Notes: generated by a model not told the origin, from the sequence alone. A stretch of 64,000 bases of DNA from CAZGDV01 sp964524995 (GCA_964524995.1 CAZGDV010000001.1:20437-84436); one strand, 5' to 3'. Counted from the stretch's first letter, positions 16,792 through 26,587 are shown. Translations and numbers: made by a program.

Positions 16792-18510
16792 CTACCTCCG
16801 CTTCAACCAGCGCAGGAACTCGTCAACCGGCCTGGTGTTCAATACGTCCGATGCCCGGCACCAACCCCGCCGCGCGACTCCCACGCCGAATCGCATGAGA
16901 TCGAGGTGATCGACGCTGTGGGAATCCGTACCGATTACCAGGCTCACTCCGACCTCTCCGGCCCTCTTCGCCTGCGTATCCCTCAGATCAAGCCTGTCCG
17001 GCATCGCATTGATCTCCAGGGCTGTGTTCGTTCTCACCGAGGCGCGGAATACCTCCTCCAGATCGATTTCAACCGGCTCCCGCGTCCCGATGAGCCTGCA
17101 CGTAGGATGAGCGAGGACATGCACGCGCGGGTTCTCGATGGCGCGAATTACTCTCCTCGTCATTTTCTCCGAATCTTGCTGCATTGACGAGTGAACTGCG
17201 GCAACCACTATGTCAAGCTCTTCAAGAATATCATCAGGGTAATCGAGCGCACCATCCGCGCGTATGTCTAACTCGATCCCGGCGAGGAGGCGTATGCGGG
17301 ATAACTTCGCGTCAACGTCTCTTATCTCGGCGATCTGTTCTCTCAGCCGCTCAACGCTCAGGCCGTGCGCGATGCCCCTCCCTGCTGAATGGTCCGTGAT
17401 AGCGAGATATTCGTAGCCCAAGCCCTGCGCCGCCATCGCCATCGCCTCGATAGAATCGTGGCCGTCGCTCCAATCGGTGTGCACGTGCAGGTCCCCTTTG
17501 ATATCGGCCAACTCGATCAGTTCGGGCAACTGCCGCTTCTGGGCTGCCTCGATCTCCCCTTGCGCCTCGCGTAACTCGGGGGGAATCAACTGCAGCCCCA
17601 ACCGTTCGTAGAACGCCGCCTCGTCGGTGTACTTCTCCACCTCGCCCGTATCCAAGACAGTGATCCCGTACTCGCTCAGGCTTAGCCCCCGGTGTAGCGC
17701 CATCTCCCTGAGCAGTACGTTGTGCTCCTTCGAGCCTGTGAAGTGCTGGAGAAGCGAGCCGTAGCTCTCGTGATCGACCATCCTCAGGTCGACCTGTATC
17801 CCGTTGGCGGCGATGACGCTCGCCTTCGTCGGGCCCTTGGCCAACACCTCCTCGACCATCGGCAGATGCAAGAAGGCCTCCACTATGCGAGCTGGCTCGT
17901 CCGCGGTACCCATGATATCGATATCGCCTACAGTCTCCCTGGCCCGCCGCAGGCTTCCCGCCGGCTCCAGGTGGCGAACGCCCAGCTGATCACGCAAGGC
18001 GCTGACTATCTCATCCACCAAGGGTTGCGCAGTCCCCAAAAGTATCCGAACGTCCTTGTGACGGTGCCTCCGAAGCTGCCTGAGGATGTTATCGGCGGTC
18101 TTCTCCCCCAAACCCTGCAGTGATGCGAACCTGCCATCGACGATCGCCTTCTCCAGGTCGTCGATGCTGTTCACACCCAACTCCTGATGGGCGCGTGCGG
18201 CAATCCTCGGGCCCACTCCGGGTACGTCCATCAAGCTCCTGATGCCATCGGGGAACTCGCTGCGAAGCTTCTCGTAGACATCGAGACGACCCGTAGACAG
18301 GAGTTCCGATATCTTCTTGGCTATGGCTTCGCCGACGCCGGGGATCTCGCGGAGCCTGCCCTCGTTCATGACTTGCTCCAAGTCGACGGACAGGCCTTCA
18401 ATGGTGCGTGCTGCGCGTTCGTAGGCCTTGATCTTGAAGCGGTTCTCGCCCTTCAACTCCAGAAGATCAGCCAGGTCCTGGAATACCTGAGCTACCGCTG
18501 CGTTGTCCAC
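16792..18510 (-). CDS. polX: DNA polymerase/3'-5' exonuclease PolX
   Basis: PolX fuses a family X DNA polymerase to a PHP phosphoesterase and acts in base-excision gap filling with proofreading. In the 572-aa protein, the N-terminal 8-kDa-like and helix-hairpin-helix regions (IPGVGEAIAKKI, VPGVGPRIAARA) are followed by the nucleotidyltransferase site (GSLRRARETVGDIDIMG, with the paired Asp). The C-terminal PHP domain has DLHVHTDWSDGHDSIEAM, AITDHS, DIRADGALDYPDD and a late DSHSVDHLDLM. Size and domain order are normal. It lies 24 bp downstream of secA. Confidence 0.95.
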   Translation of the reverse strand: MDNAAVAQVFQDLADLLELKGENRFKIKAYERAARTIEGLSVDLEQVMNEGRLREIPGVGEAIAKKISELLSTGRLDVYEKLRSEFPDGIRSLMDVPGVGPRIAARAHQELGVNSIDDLEKAIVDGRFASLQGLGEKTADNILRQLRRHRHKDVRILLGTAQPLVDEIVSALRDQLGVRHLEPAGSLRRARETVGDIDIMGTADEPARIVEAFLHLPMVEEVLAKGPTKASVIAANGIQVDLRMVDHESYGSLLQHFTGSKEHNVLLREMALHRGLSLSEYGITVLDTGEVEKYTDEAAFYERLGLQLIPPELREAQGEIEAAQKRQLPELIELADIKGDLHVHTDWSDGHDSIEAMAMAAQGLGYEYLAITDHSAGRGIAHGLSVERLREQIAEIRDVDAKLSRIRLLAGIELDIRADGALDYPDDILEELDIVVAAVHSSMQQDSEKMTRRVIRAIENPRVHVLAHPTCRLIGTREPVEIDLEEVFRASVRTNTALEINAMPDRLDLRDTQAKRAGEVGVSLVIGTDSHSVDHLDLMRFGVGVARRGWCRASDVLNTRPVDEFLRWLKRR

Positions 18511-18534
18511 ATCCTTTCGCCCCCTGCCTAGCCC

Positions 18535-21096
18535 CTACTGACGTCCACAGCACTTCTTGTATTTCTTCCCGCTCCCACAGGGACAAGGGTCGTTCCTGCC
18601 GAGCCTGCTCGGCACAGGGACCTTCTCCCGCTCGGGGCGCTTCTGCTCTCTGACAAGCCCGACATGGTAGATCGTATGGACTATGTCATGACTCACTCCG
18701 GCCATGAGGCGCTGGAACATCTCGTGCCCTTCCCGCTTATAGGCCACCAGCGGGTCTCTGTGCCCGATAGCCTGCAGACCGATCCCCTGGCGCATGTTCT
18801 CCATTGCCGTTAGATGCTCCACCCAGCGCCTGTCGATGGCCCGCAGCATGACAAGCCGCTCCAGGATTCTCATGTTCTCGGGCCCCATCTCCTGTTCCTT
18901 CTGGCCATACAGCGACTCGGCCTGCTCCAGCAGCTTGTGTTCGACCTCGCTACGACTCATGCGCGACAGGTTGTCCGGACCGAGGTCTGGGGGAAGCGGC
19001 AGCACGGCCCCCACGGCACCGACCAGTCCGGGGATGTCCCAATCATCGCCCTGCTCGTCGGCCAGGTTGGAGCGGACCGACTCGCGGATCTCGTCCTTCA
19101 CCATATCGAGGATGTTGGCGCGCAGGTCTGCACCGCCCAATATCTTCTCGCGCTCGTCATAGATGACTTCCCGGTGCCTGTTGACAACGTCATCGTACTC
19201 GACCAGATGCTTGCGGATATCGAAGTGATATGCCTCTATCTTGGTCTGTGAGTTCTCTATCACCTTGCCCACCAGACCATGCTCCAGCGGCGTCTCGTCA
19301 TCGAAGCCCGCCCATTCCATTACACCTTTGACGCGCTCACCACCGAACCTTCGTATTATGTCGTCTTCCAGCGACACGTAGAAGCGTGAGCTGCCCGGAT
19401 CACCCTGACGGCCGGCGCGGCCTCTGAGCTGGTTGTCGATCCGCCTGGCCTCGTGCCGCTCCGTTCCCACAACGTGCAGTCCCCCGAGCTCAATGACGCG
19501 GTTGTGCTCAGCTTTCCAATCCTCGGTATCCCTGCCCTCCGGGTTACCACCGAGAATGATGTCCACGCCACGCCCGGCCATGTTCGTCGCGATGGTCACA
19601 GCGCCGAGGCGTCCCGCCTGAGCCACTATGCCCGCTTCCCTCTCGTGCTGCTTGGCGTTCAGCACCTCGTGAGGTACGCCCCGCCTCTGCAGCATCTGGC
19701 TCAGGCGCTCTGACTTCTCGATCGAGACGGTGCCGACGAGCACCGGATGTCCTTGCCGATGCAGCTCTTCGATGTCCCTGACCACAGCCCGGAACTTGCC
19801 CTCTTCGTTCTTGTATATCTGGTCACGCATCTCCTCGCGGATCAGCGGCTTGTTCGTGGGGATGACGACGACGTCAAGCCCGTATATCTTGTCCAACTCC
19901 TCAGCCTCTGTCTCTGCGGTCCCGGTCATCCCGGCAAGCTTCTCGTACATGCGGAAGTAGTTCTGGAACGTAATCGTGGCCATCGTGATGCTCTCGCGCT
20001 GAATCTTCACGCCCTCCTTCGCCTCGATGGCCTGGTGTAGTCCCTCCGAGTACCGCCGCCCGACCATGAGACGGCCGGTGAACTCATCGACGATTATGAC
20101 CTCGCCGTCCTTCACTACGTAGTCACGGTCCCGCTTGTACAGTACGTGTGCCTTCAGCGCGTTATCCACGAAATGCGTCAGCCCGTAGTTCGCGGGATCG
20201 TAGAGGTTGTCGAGGCCGAGGCCGCGTTCCATCTTGGCGACGCCCGACTCCGTCAGCGTAACTGACCGGGTGCGCTCCTCCACCGCGTAGTCCTCTTCCG
20301 GCCTCAGCCTCGGGATCAGCCTGGCGACTCTTACGTAGTCCTGGGCTGACTCCTCCGCAGCACCGCTGATGATGAGTGGTGTTCGGGCTTCATCGATCAG
20401 TATGTTGTCAACCTCGTCCACAATCGCGTAGTACAGGTCCCTCTGCACACGTCTCGACAGGTCGATGACCATGTTGTCCCTGAGATAGTCGAAGCCGAAC
20501 TCGTTGTTGGTGCCACAGGTTATGTCGGCCTCGTAGGCCTCACGCCGGCTGATCGGGCGAAGGCGGACCAGCCTCGGATCGTCGGACTCCGCATCCGGGT
20601 CGAAGGCGTAGGCGGCGTCGTGCTGGATGCAGGCCACGGACAGGCCCAGCATATGGTATATGGGGCCCATCCACTGCGTATCGCGCTTCGCCAGGTAGTC
20701 GTTGACCGTTACTACATGGACTCCCTCGCCGGCCAAGGCATTGAGCGTCACAGGCAGAGTAGCCACCAGCGTCTTGCCCTCTCCGGTCTTCATCTCAGCA
20801 ATCTTGCCGTGATGAAGGACTACCCCACCCATAAGCTGAACGTCGAAATGCCTTTGCCCGATCGTTCTTTTCGCTGCCTCCCTGACCAACGCGAAGACCT
20901 CAGGCAGGACGTCATCCAGGACTCGCTCGTTATCCCTTGCGGCCTCTTTGAACCGATCAGCTTTCGCGCGCAAGTCTGAGTCGCTGAGTCGCTCGAATTC
21001 GGGCTCGAGCGCATTGACCTTCTCGACAACCGGCAGAAGCCGCTTGACCTGCTTCTCGTTGGAGTCACCTAGAATACCTGTAATCCGCCTCAACAT
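18535..21096 (-). CDS. secA: Preprotein translocase ATPase SecA
   Basis: SecA drives export of unfolded precursors through SecYEG. The 853-aa protein has Walker A MKTGEGKTLVATLP, Walker B VDEVDNILIDEARTP, the helicase motif region GTERHEARRIDNQLRGRAGR and a C-terminal zinc-binding tail PCPCGSGKKYKKCCG that binds SecB or ribosomes in other bacteria. That tail is relevant because a SecB-like protein is encoded at 58162-58602, although that one sits in a toxin-antitoxin operon. It lies between prs and polX, all on the minus strand and closely spaced. Confidence 0.98.
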   Translation of the reverse strand: MLRRITGILGDSNEKQVKRLLPVVEKVNALEPEFERLSDSDLRAKADRFKEAARDNERVLDDVLPEVFALVREAAKRTIGQRHFDVQLMGGVVLHHGKIAEMKTGEGKTLVATLPVTLNALAGEGVHVVTVNDYLAKRDTQWMGPIYHMLGLSVACIQHDAAYAFDPDAESDDPRLVRLRPISRREAYEADITCGTNNEFGFDYLRDNMVIDLSRRVQRDLYYAIVDEVDNILIDEARTPLIISGAAEESAQDYVRVARLIPRLRPEEDYAVEERTRSVTLTESGVAKMERGLGLDNLYDPANYGLTHFVDNALKAHVLYKRDRDYVVKDGEVIIVDEFTGRLMVGRRYSEGLHQAIEAKEGVKIQRESITMATITFQNYFRMYEKLAGMTGTAETEAEELDKIYGLDVVVIPTNKPLIREEMRDQIYKNEEGKFRAVVRDIEELHRQGHPVLVGTVSIEKSERLSQMLQRRGVPHEVLNAKQHEREAGIVAQAGRLGAVTIATNMAGRGVDIILGGNPEGRDTEDWKAEHNRVIELGGLHVVGTERHEARRIDNQLRGRAGRQGDPGSSRFYVSLEDDIIRRFGGERVKGVMEWAGFDDETPLEHGLVGKVIENSQTKIEAYHFDIRKHLVEYDDVVNRHREVIYDEREKILGGADLRANILDMVKDEIRESVRSNLADEQGDDWDIPGLVGAVGAVLPLPPDLGPDNLSRMSRSEVEHKLLEQAESLYGQKEQEMGPENMRILERLVMLRAIDRRWVEHLTAMENMRQGIGLQAIGHRDPLVAYKREGHEMFQRLMAGVSHDIVHTIYHVGLVREQKRPEREKVPVPSRLGRNDPCPCGSGKKYKKCCGRQ

Positions 21097-21107
21097 GATT
21101 CCCGTTC

Positions 21108-22049
21108 CTATTGGAACATAGCGCCAACGGAGAGTCCGGCATGGATCCGGTGTATCGCCTCCCCGATCAATGATGCCAGCGACAGCACCTTGATTTTGTC
21201 CAGCATCTTGCCGTCCGGAATGGGCACCGTGTCCGTTACGACCAGCTCCTTGATAGGGCTAGCGGCAACCCGCTTCACACCATCTCCCGACAGTATCGGA
21301 TGCGTGCAGCAAGCGTATATCTCGGCTGAACCATGCTCCTGCAGTGTTACTGCCGCGTTCGAAATCGAGCCACCAGTGTCAACCTCATCATCCATCAGAA
21401 CGGCGCGCTTCCCCCTGACATCACCTATCACTGTCAGGGTCTCAGACTTGTCGACGTTTCCGACCCGCCGCTTCTCGATGATAGCCAGCGGTGCGCCAAG
21501 CATCTCGGCCAGGTCACGGGCGCGCTTGGCGATGCCAACGTCCGTGGCTACCACCACGAACTCATCCCACCCCTTCTGCGCGAAATAGTCGCTGAGGATG
21601 TACAGGGCGCTCAACTCATCAACGGGTATGTTGAAGAACCCCTGTATCTGCCCCGCGTGGAGGTCTACGGTCAACACGCGATCCGCCCCGGCCACGGTCA
21701 GAAGGTCCGCAACCAGACGAGCCGTAATAGGGACCCTCGGCTGGTCCTTCTTGTCCGTACGACTATAGCCGTAGTACGGCATTACCGCGGTAATCCTGCC
21801 CGCCGAGGCCCTCTTCATGGCATCTATGATTATGAGCAACTCCACGAGGTTCTTGTTCACAGGAGAGCATATCGGCTGCACGACGAACACGTCCCGCTGC
21901 CGCACATTCTCCAGTACTCGGGCAAAGATATTCTCGTTGCTGAACTCGAATACCTCCATCTTGCCCAGCGGCAGGCCGAGGTAGTCGCAGATTCTCTGCG
22001 ACAGCTGCGGATGGGCGTTGCCGCTGAAGACCTTCAGTTCATCGAACAC
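21108..22049 (-). CDS. prs: Ribose-phosphate pyrophosphokinase (PRPP synthase)
   Basis: Prs makes 5-phosphoribosyl-1-pyrophosphate from ribose-5-phosphate and ATP for nucleotide, His and Trp synthesis. The 313-aa protein has the class I features: FSGNAHPQLSQRICDYLG, MPYYGYSRTDKKDQPR (the usual GYARQD/K loop as GYSRTD), TVDLHAGQIQGFF, and the PRPP loop VLMDDEVDTGGSISNAA, where the common DDMIDTAGT is altered to DDEVDTGGS. It is followed 11 bp later by secA. Confidence 0.95.
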   Translation of the reverse strand: MFDELKVFSGNAHPQLSQRICDYLGLPLGKMEVFEFSNENIFARVLENVRQRDVFVVQPICSPVNKNLVELLIIIDAMKRASAGRITAVMPYYGYSRTDKKDQPRVPITARLVADLLTVAGADRVLTVDLHAGQIQGFFNIPVDELSALYILSDYFAQKGWDEFVVVATDVGIAKRARDLAEMLGAPLAIIEKRRVGNVDKSETLTVIGDVRGKRAVLMDDEVDTGGSISNAAVTLQEHGSAEIYACCTHPILSGDGVKRVAASPIKELVVTDTVPIPDGKMLDKIKVLSLASLIGEAIHRIHAGLSVGAMFQ

Positions 22050-22224
22050 TTCTGTCCCCCTGGCTACTGATACTTCGCTCGAACCGTCTCACGGCGCAAA
22101 TATAGCACATGAGGATAGGTGCTGCAATCGCAGCAAGACACGTCCGAAGAGATGCGGGCCACCACCGGAAGGCTACGCCGTAGGTAGCCCTACTGGAAAA
22201 TGCCCGCGCGACCGCGTACCGGGC

Positions 22225-22812
22225 TCATCTCCTCGCTTCGCGGAGCACCTTCCTGACGCCCGGCTCAATATCTTGTGAGGTGTCGACCACAATGTGATTG
22301 CGTCCAATTCGCTCCACCCGACCCCTCATCGCATTGTACACACCCAGGTCGGCATCCGAGCTGTCCGGGCGGCTGCTGTCTCCGGCACGAACGGCCAAGC
22401 GCTCCTCCACCAGCTCCGGCGGAGCCTTCACCCACACCAGTGTGAGCCTCGCCCCGGCACGGTCTGCAATCTTGTACAGGCGCTCCCGATGGGTCTCAAT
22501 CAGGTTGGTGGCATCGAGGATTACCGACAAGCCCCGGCTCAACAGCTCTTCAATCAACACATGACAGGCGTCGAACAGGCGATTGCTCTCACTCGCATTG
22601 TACCGGGGTGACCGAATGAGCCGTTTCCGTAGCGCGTCGCTCTCCAGGACGACGCTCGGCAGGTCCTCCGCCAGCCTTCGGCTGAAGTGCGACTTCCCTG
22701 TACCGGGAAGGCCGCTGACAACTATCAGGACCGGACGTGCCTCGGGCTCGGGGAGTTCCCCGAGCCCGTCTTTCAGTGTCTGTACGTCCTGTTCGACTCT
22801 AGTCGGTCCCAT
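22225..22812 (-). CDS. P-loop kinase of the AAA_33 type
   Basis: The 195-aa protein is a small nucleotide-binding phosphotransferase of unknown substrate. Walker A GLPGTGKSHFSRRLAEDL lies near 35-52, followed by VVLESDALRKRL, the typical Asp-x-x-R region seen in shikimate, gluconate and polynucleotide-type kinases. Later VILDATNLIETHRERLY matches the lid-side motif of zeta-toxin/PNK-like ATPases. RVERIGRNHIVVDTSQDIEP near the end also fits. It lies between plsY-like and prs on the same strand. Confidence 0.8.
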   Translation of the reverse strand: MGPTRVEQDVQTLKDGLGELPEPEARPVLIVVSGLPGTGKSHFSRRLAEDLPSVVLESDALRKRLIRSPRYNASESNRLFDACHVLIEELLSRGLSVILDATNLIETHRERLYKIADRAGARLTLVWVKAPPELVEERLAVRAGDSSRPDSSDADLGVYNAMRGRVERIGRNHIVVDTSQDIEPGVRKVLREARR

Positions 22813-22887
22813 TGTCTAAGCAATCCCGATTAGGCGCGTGCCGCCCCAACTACGGGTTCGTCCCAACTCCTAACACGCCGATGCCGA

Positions 22888-23586
22888 CTACGAAGCCTCT
22901 ACCTCTATCTCGCTACGGTCGTACAGGAGGCGGTTCCCCATCCTGCGCAGCTTGCGTGACGGAAGGTGTATGTCCTGCCTTATTCCCGCCGTGGCCCGCC
23001 GCACCATGATCAGCACGAAGAGCACTACAAACGATATGATCACCGACAACGGTTGTCCCACCAACCACGCCGCCAGTGGCAGTACCGCGAAAGCCACCGC
23101 CATCGCCAAGGGCAGGCTGAGGGACGGCGGCCCGCCCAGCTTCAGCCTCTCGTTCACGGTCTGATTTGGCCGCATAAGCCTCGGTATCGTGCGAATCGAG
23201 GCACCAATCAGGATGGGTATCAATATGATTCCCATGGCCCTGGTGGCCACGGCCCCCGACATGGCCAACCCAATCGTGTTTCCCTTCTCTCCCTGGAATT
23301 TCAGGAAGACAGGCCACATCTGCCCGGCGACGGCCGCCACGCCTGCGAACGCCACCCAGCCTGGTTCGAAATCGAACGCCCGGGCCACCAGGACAGCGAT
23401 GACACCCTTGGCGAAATCAAACAGTATGCCTGCCAGCCCCTCAAGCCGATTGACATTCCTCCAGAGCGCCAGGTGCATGTCATCGTATTCCCTGAGGTCA
23501 ATGCCGTGAAGTCTCCCTATGAGGTACATGAAGGGAAAAGCTCCGAGCAGATAAGAGCCGACCATCAGGCCGGCTTCATCCCACAT
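22888..23586 (-). CDS. PlsY-like membrane protein (glycerol-3-phosphate acyltransferase family), altered motif 1
   Basis: PlsY transfers acyl groups from acyl-phosphate to glycerol-3-phosphate at the membrane. The 232-aa protein keeps the family frame: VGSYLLGAFPFMYLIGRLHG, a D-x2-KG-like FDFAKGVIAVLVAR segment, FLKFQGEKGNTIGLA (matching FKGGKGVAT) and five or more transmembrane helices. The first catalytic loop, normally GSGNIGATN, reads DMHLALWRNVN, so catalysis may be changed. Start: ATG 23586 is preceded by AGGAG at 7 nt; it overlaps the degV stop by 11 nt, showing coupling. An upstream in-frame start at 23613 is less likely. Confidence 0.75.
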   Translation of the reverse strand: MWDEAGLMVGSYLLGAFPFMYLIGRLHGIDLREYDDMHLALWRNVNRLEGLAGILFDFAKGVIAVLVARAFDFEPGWVAFAGVAAVAGQMWPVFLKFQGEKGNTIGLAMSGAVATRAMGIILIPILIGASIRTIPRLMRPNQTVNERLKLGGPPSLSLPLAMAVAFAVLPLAAWLVGQPLSVIISFVVLFVLIMVRRATAGIRQDIHLPSRKLRRMGNRLLYDRSEIEVEAS

Positions 23587-24433
23587 CCGGGCTCTCCTCG
23601 TGGAAGAAGGCAATGCCTAGTACGCCGGGCCCGGCCTGAACGCCCATGGTCGGTGCGAAATCCGTGACATAGATCTCTACGCACTCGAACCCAGATTGAA
23701 TCCTCTCTTTCAGGGCTTCCGCTTCATCGCGCACATTGGCATGCATGACATTCACGTGGACCGGCTTGCCCTGAGTCCGCTCCCTCATGACCTCGACCAA
23801 TCGGTCCACCGCTTTCGGCTTCGTTCTCGACTTTTCGAACAGGCCTATTCCGTCCTTGGAGAACGTCAGTATGGGCTTGATCTTGAGTACAGAGCTACCC
23901 CACGCCGCTATCCTGGGGATTCTGCCCGCCCTCGCCAGGTACTGGAGAGTGTCGAGCACGGCCAACATGTTCACACGGGGTATCATGCCCTCGGCTACCT
24001 CTGCTACCTCTGCCAGGCTCTTACCACCCGCCGCCGCCCTGGCAGCCTCGAGCGCCACGAACCCCTGCGCCCCACCGGCAGTCCGGGAGTCAACCACGCT
24101 GACAGAGAGTCCCGGCAACGACTCGGCTGCCAACCCCTTCGCCTGAACAGCGGAGTTATACATCATGCTTATCTCAGAGCAGATGGTAACACAGAGCACG
24201 TCAGTTGCCACCGCGCTGATTTCCTCGAATGCCTGTAGGAAGTCCGCGGGAGACGGCGATGTCGTAGTCGGCAAAGAGGGGCTGCTCGCAACGAACTCGT
24301 AGACCTCGCGAGACGTTATATCAATGCCGTCGCGATAGGTCTTGCCATTCATAACGATGCTTATCGGCACGATCCCGATGTCGTATTCGTCGATCAACTC
24401 CTTGGGAAGACAGGCCACGCTATCGGTGACCAC
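23576..24433 (-). CDS. DegV family fatty acid-binding protein, copy 1
   Basis: DegV (FakB-type) proteins bind a fatty acid and present it to the kinase FakA. The 285-aa protein has VTDSVACLPKELIDEYDIGI, YRDGIDITSREVYEF, TTTSPSPADFLQAF, RTAGGAQGFVALEAARAA and the C-terminal FAPTMGVQAGPGVLGI with the His-to-Val change at the ligand site (the usual GPHVGPG pattern). The only canonical start is GTG 24433, which gives an unusually short N-terminus. An AUC codon at 24448-24446 lies 6 nt after AAAGGGG and would restore five family-like residues. A second degV lies directly upstream; no fakA is nearby. Confidence 0.88.
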   Translation of the reverse strand: MVTDSVACLPKELIDEYDIGIVPISIVMNGKTYRDGIDITSREVYEFVASSPSLPTTTSPSPADFLQAFEEISAVATDVLCVTICSEISMMYNSAVQAKGLAAESLPGLSVSVVDSRTAGGAQGFVALEAARAAAGGKSLAEVAEVAEGMIPRVNMLAVLDTLQYLARAGRIPRIAAWGSSVLKIKPILTFSKDGIGLFEKSRTKPKAVDRLVEVMRERTQGKPVHVNVMHANVRDEAEALKERIQSGFECVEIYVTDFAPTMGVQAGPGVLGIAFFHEESPDVG

Positions 24434-24481
24434 AGCAACAAGAGCGATGCTAGGCCCCTTTCCCCTGCATCCAGAGCTTCT

Positions 24482-25345
24482 CTACTTTGCCGGTTCGACC
24501 GTATAGAACGTGATTCCGAGCGACCCGGGCCCGGTATGTGCGCCGATCACCGGAGTGAAGTCGGTGATGTAGAACTCCCTGCAGTCGAACCTCGATATGA
24601 TCTCGTCCTTCAGCCTCGCTGCCTCCTCCGCTGCGTTGGCATGCATCAAGTTCACGCACAGCGGCCGGCTATCGGCCCTGGCCCTCAGTATCTCCAGCAG
24701 CCGTTGGAGCGCCTTCTTCCGAGTGCGGCACCGCTCGATCAACCGAACATCGTCGGTCGCATCGAGAATCGGCTTTATCTTGAACAGCGAACCTGCCCAC
24801 GCGGCCGCCTTCGGAATCCGTCCCCCCTTCGCCAGGTAGTACAGCGTATCCAGCATGGCAATCGCGTTGACCCTGCTCATCATGTCGTCCGCCGCCCGCC
24901 GCACTTCCGCCAAACTCGCTCCCTCTGCGGCAACCCGCCCGGCAGCCTGCGCTATGAACCCCTGAACCAGAGCGGGGCCACGCGACGGGTAGACGTCTAT
25001 CTCTATATCCGGGGCACGGTCTGCAGCCATCTCCTTCGCCTTCACGGCGGAATCGTAGGCCATCCCCAGGTGCGGTGGAAGGGTGATACAGAAAACGCCA
25101 TCGTACTCTTTCCCCAGCTCCACGAACGCATCGAGATACTCTCCGGGCGAAGGGGAGGAACTGGTGGGAAGTTTCTTGGCACCCTTGAGGAGCTCATAGA
25201 ACTGGCTGGCCGTTATGTCAACACCATCTCTGTAGGCCCGATCCTCGAATACCAGAAGCAGCGGCAGTACATGCACCTTGTACTGCTCGACCACTTCCCT
25301 GGGCACGCAGGCACTGCTGTCGGTGGTAACCGCGACTCTGCCCAT
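24482..25345 (-). CDS. DegV family fatty acid-binding protein, copy 2
   Basis: This 287-aa FakB-type protein has a complete N-terminus (MGRVAVTTDSSACVPREVVE), YRDGVDITASQFYELL, the ligand-binding TSSSPSPGEYLDAF motif, RGPALVQGFIAQAAGRVA and the C-terminal FTPVIGAHTGPGSLGI, which keeps the usual His. It shares layout with copy 1, indicating tandem duplication followed by divergence, perhaps to bind different fatty acids. It leads the long minus-strand run through plsY-like, kinase, prs, secA, polX, coaX and coaBC. Confidence 0.92.
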   Translation of the reverse strand: MGRVAVTTDSSACVPREVVEQYKVHVLPLLLVFEDRAYRDGVDITASQFYELLKGAKKLPTSSSPSPGEYLDAFVELGKEYDGVFCITLPPHLGMAYDSAVKAKEMAADRAPDIEIDVYPSRGPALVQGFIAQAAGRVAAEGASLAEVRRAADDMMSRVNAIAMLDTLYYLAKGGRIPKAAAWAGSLFKIKPILDATDDVRLIERCRTRKKALQRLLEILRARADSRPLCVNLMHANAAEEAARLKDEIISRFDCREFYITDFTPVIGAHTGPGSLGITFYTVEPAK

Positions 25346-25612
25346 ATGTCTGATGGCTATACCACTCCACAGACGTGCGGAGATCGGGGCAATTCTACCA
25401 GCAAACTACTAGCAGTGCAACTATCCGCAGCGCAGTATGATAAACACCCCAAAAAGTACCACCCGAAAAGACCCAAACGGGTGATATACAGAAAGGCACG
25501 ACCACTACATAATACGCCCGTGCGATACCCGCAAGTTGCGGGGGTGCGGTCGGACGGTGGAGTCTGGAGAGACAATCGATCCGACGCTATCGCAAGCAAG
25601 GAGGGGATGGCA

Positions 25613-26563
25613 ATGCAGAGTCTGATCGGATACAGGAAGGTCATCATAGCCCTTGCGGGCGCAATCCTCGTGGTGTTCGGGGCTGTCTGGATGACCGCGC
25701 TGCTCCCGGCGATGTCTAAGGTCCCAACCGACCTGGATGAGACGGTCGTGCTGGAGGGCACCTACCAGGTGGCTGACTCCCAGACCGGCCAGCTCAGCAG
25801 CATCCCGGTAACCGTGACGAGAGTCTCCGAAGGCGCCGGCACGGAGGCAGGCGACATCCTGCTGGTTCAGGAGACGATCACAGCCGCTAACTCAGAAACG
25901 GGCGAGGATCTCACGGCGATGTTCGGCTCCACCAACATGCTGGCGATTAACAGGAGCACGCTTGCAATGATGCCCGAAGCGGAGGGCGCTGACATGGCCC
26001 GGCAGGGGCAATGGTCTCCGCCAATAGGCGTCAGCGAAGGCTCCTCATTCGAGATCTGGAATCCCGCCGCCGAGCAGGCCCTTTTGGCCCAGTGGACCGG
26101 GACAGACACCATCGGCGGAGTAGACGTGGCCGTCTTCCAGATCAGTGCTGAGAATCTGGCGCTCGGCCCCGAAGAGGTATCGCTCCCGACAGGCGGAACG
26201 ATGACACTCGACAAGTACGTGAGCACCGAAATCACCCTGTGGATCGAACCCGCGACAGGCGTCGTAGTCAACTCACAGAGTGACCTCACAGTGGCCTTCG
26301 AAGTACCTGGCATTGGCACAATGCCAAGCTTCATCTCCGATGTCAGCTACACGGACGCCACGATATCCTACTATGCCGACAAGGCCAGTGGCGCTGCAAC
26401 CCAGCTGTTCCTATTCGGCACCGTTCTCCCGTGGGGATTCATTGGGATCGGTGCCATCCTGATTCTGGTACCTGTCGACCTCATTCTGCTCCGCAGGTTC
26501 TTCGGCGAGGCTCCGGCCACAACCGACGTTCCTGCACCCAATCCCATATCCATGGACACGTAG
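25613..26563 (+). CDS. DUF3068/PorA-type membrane-anchored extracellular protein
   Basis: The 316-aa protein has an N-terminal hydrophobic segment (about 10-32), an external beta-rich middle and a C-terminal transmembrane helix (near 275-295), the layout of DUF3068 proteins. VPTDLDETVVLEGTY near residues 41-55 is typical of the family. Start: ATG 25613 lies 8 nt after AAGGAGG, while ATG 25607 is too close. The long upstream open frame is not coding. Function is unknown; the family includes actinobacterial surface proteins. A strong terminator follows. Confidence 0.8.
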   Translation: MQSLIGYRKVIIALAGAILVVFGAVWMTALLPAMSKVPTDLDETVVLEGTYQVADSQTGQLSSIPVTVTRVSEGAGTEAGDILLVQETITAANSETGEDLTAMFGSTNMLAINRSTLAMMPEAEGADMARQGQWSPPIGVSEGSSFEIWNPAAEQALLAQWTGTDTIGGVDVAVFQISAENLALGPEEVSLPTGGTMTLDKYVSTEITLWIEPATGVVVNSQSDLTVAFEVPGIGTMPSFISDVSYTDATISYYADKASGAATQLFLFGTVLPWGFIGIGAILILVPVDLILLRRFFGEAPATTDVPAPNPISMDT

Positions 26564-26587
26564 ACATGTGCATTCGCACAGCTCACC

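Noticed and set aside
24536..25612. Long plus-strand extension upstream of the DUF3068 gene
   Set aside because: Antisense to degV copy 2; the true start at 25613 has an ideal ribosome site and signal-like N-terminus.
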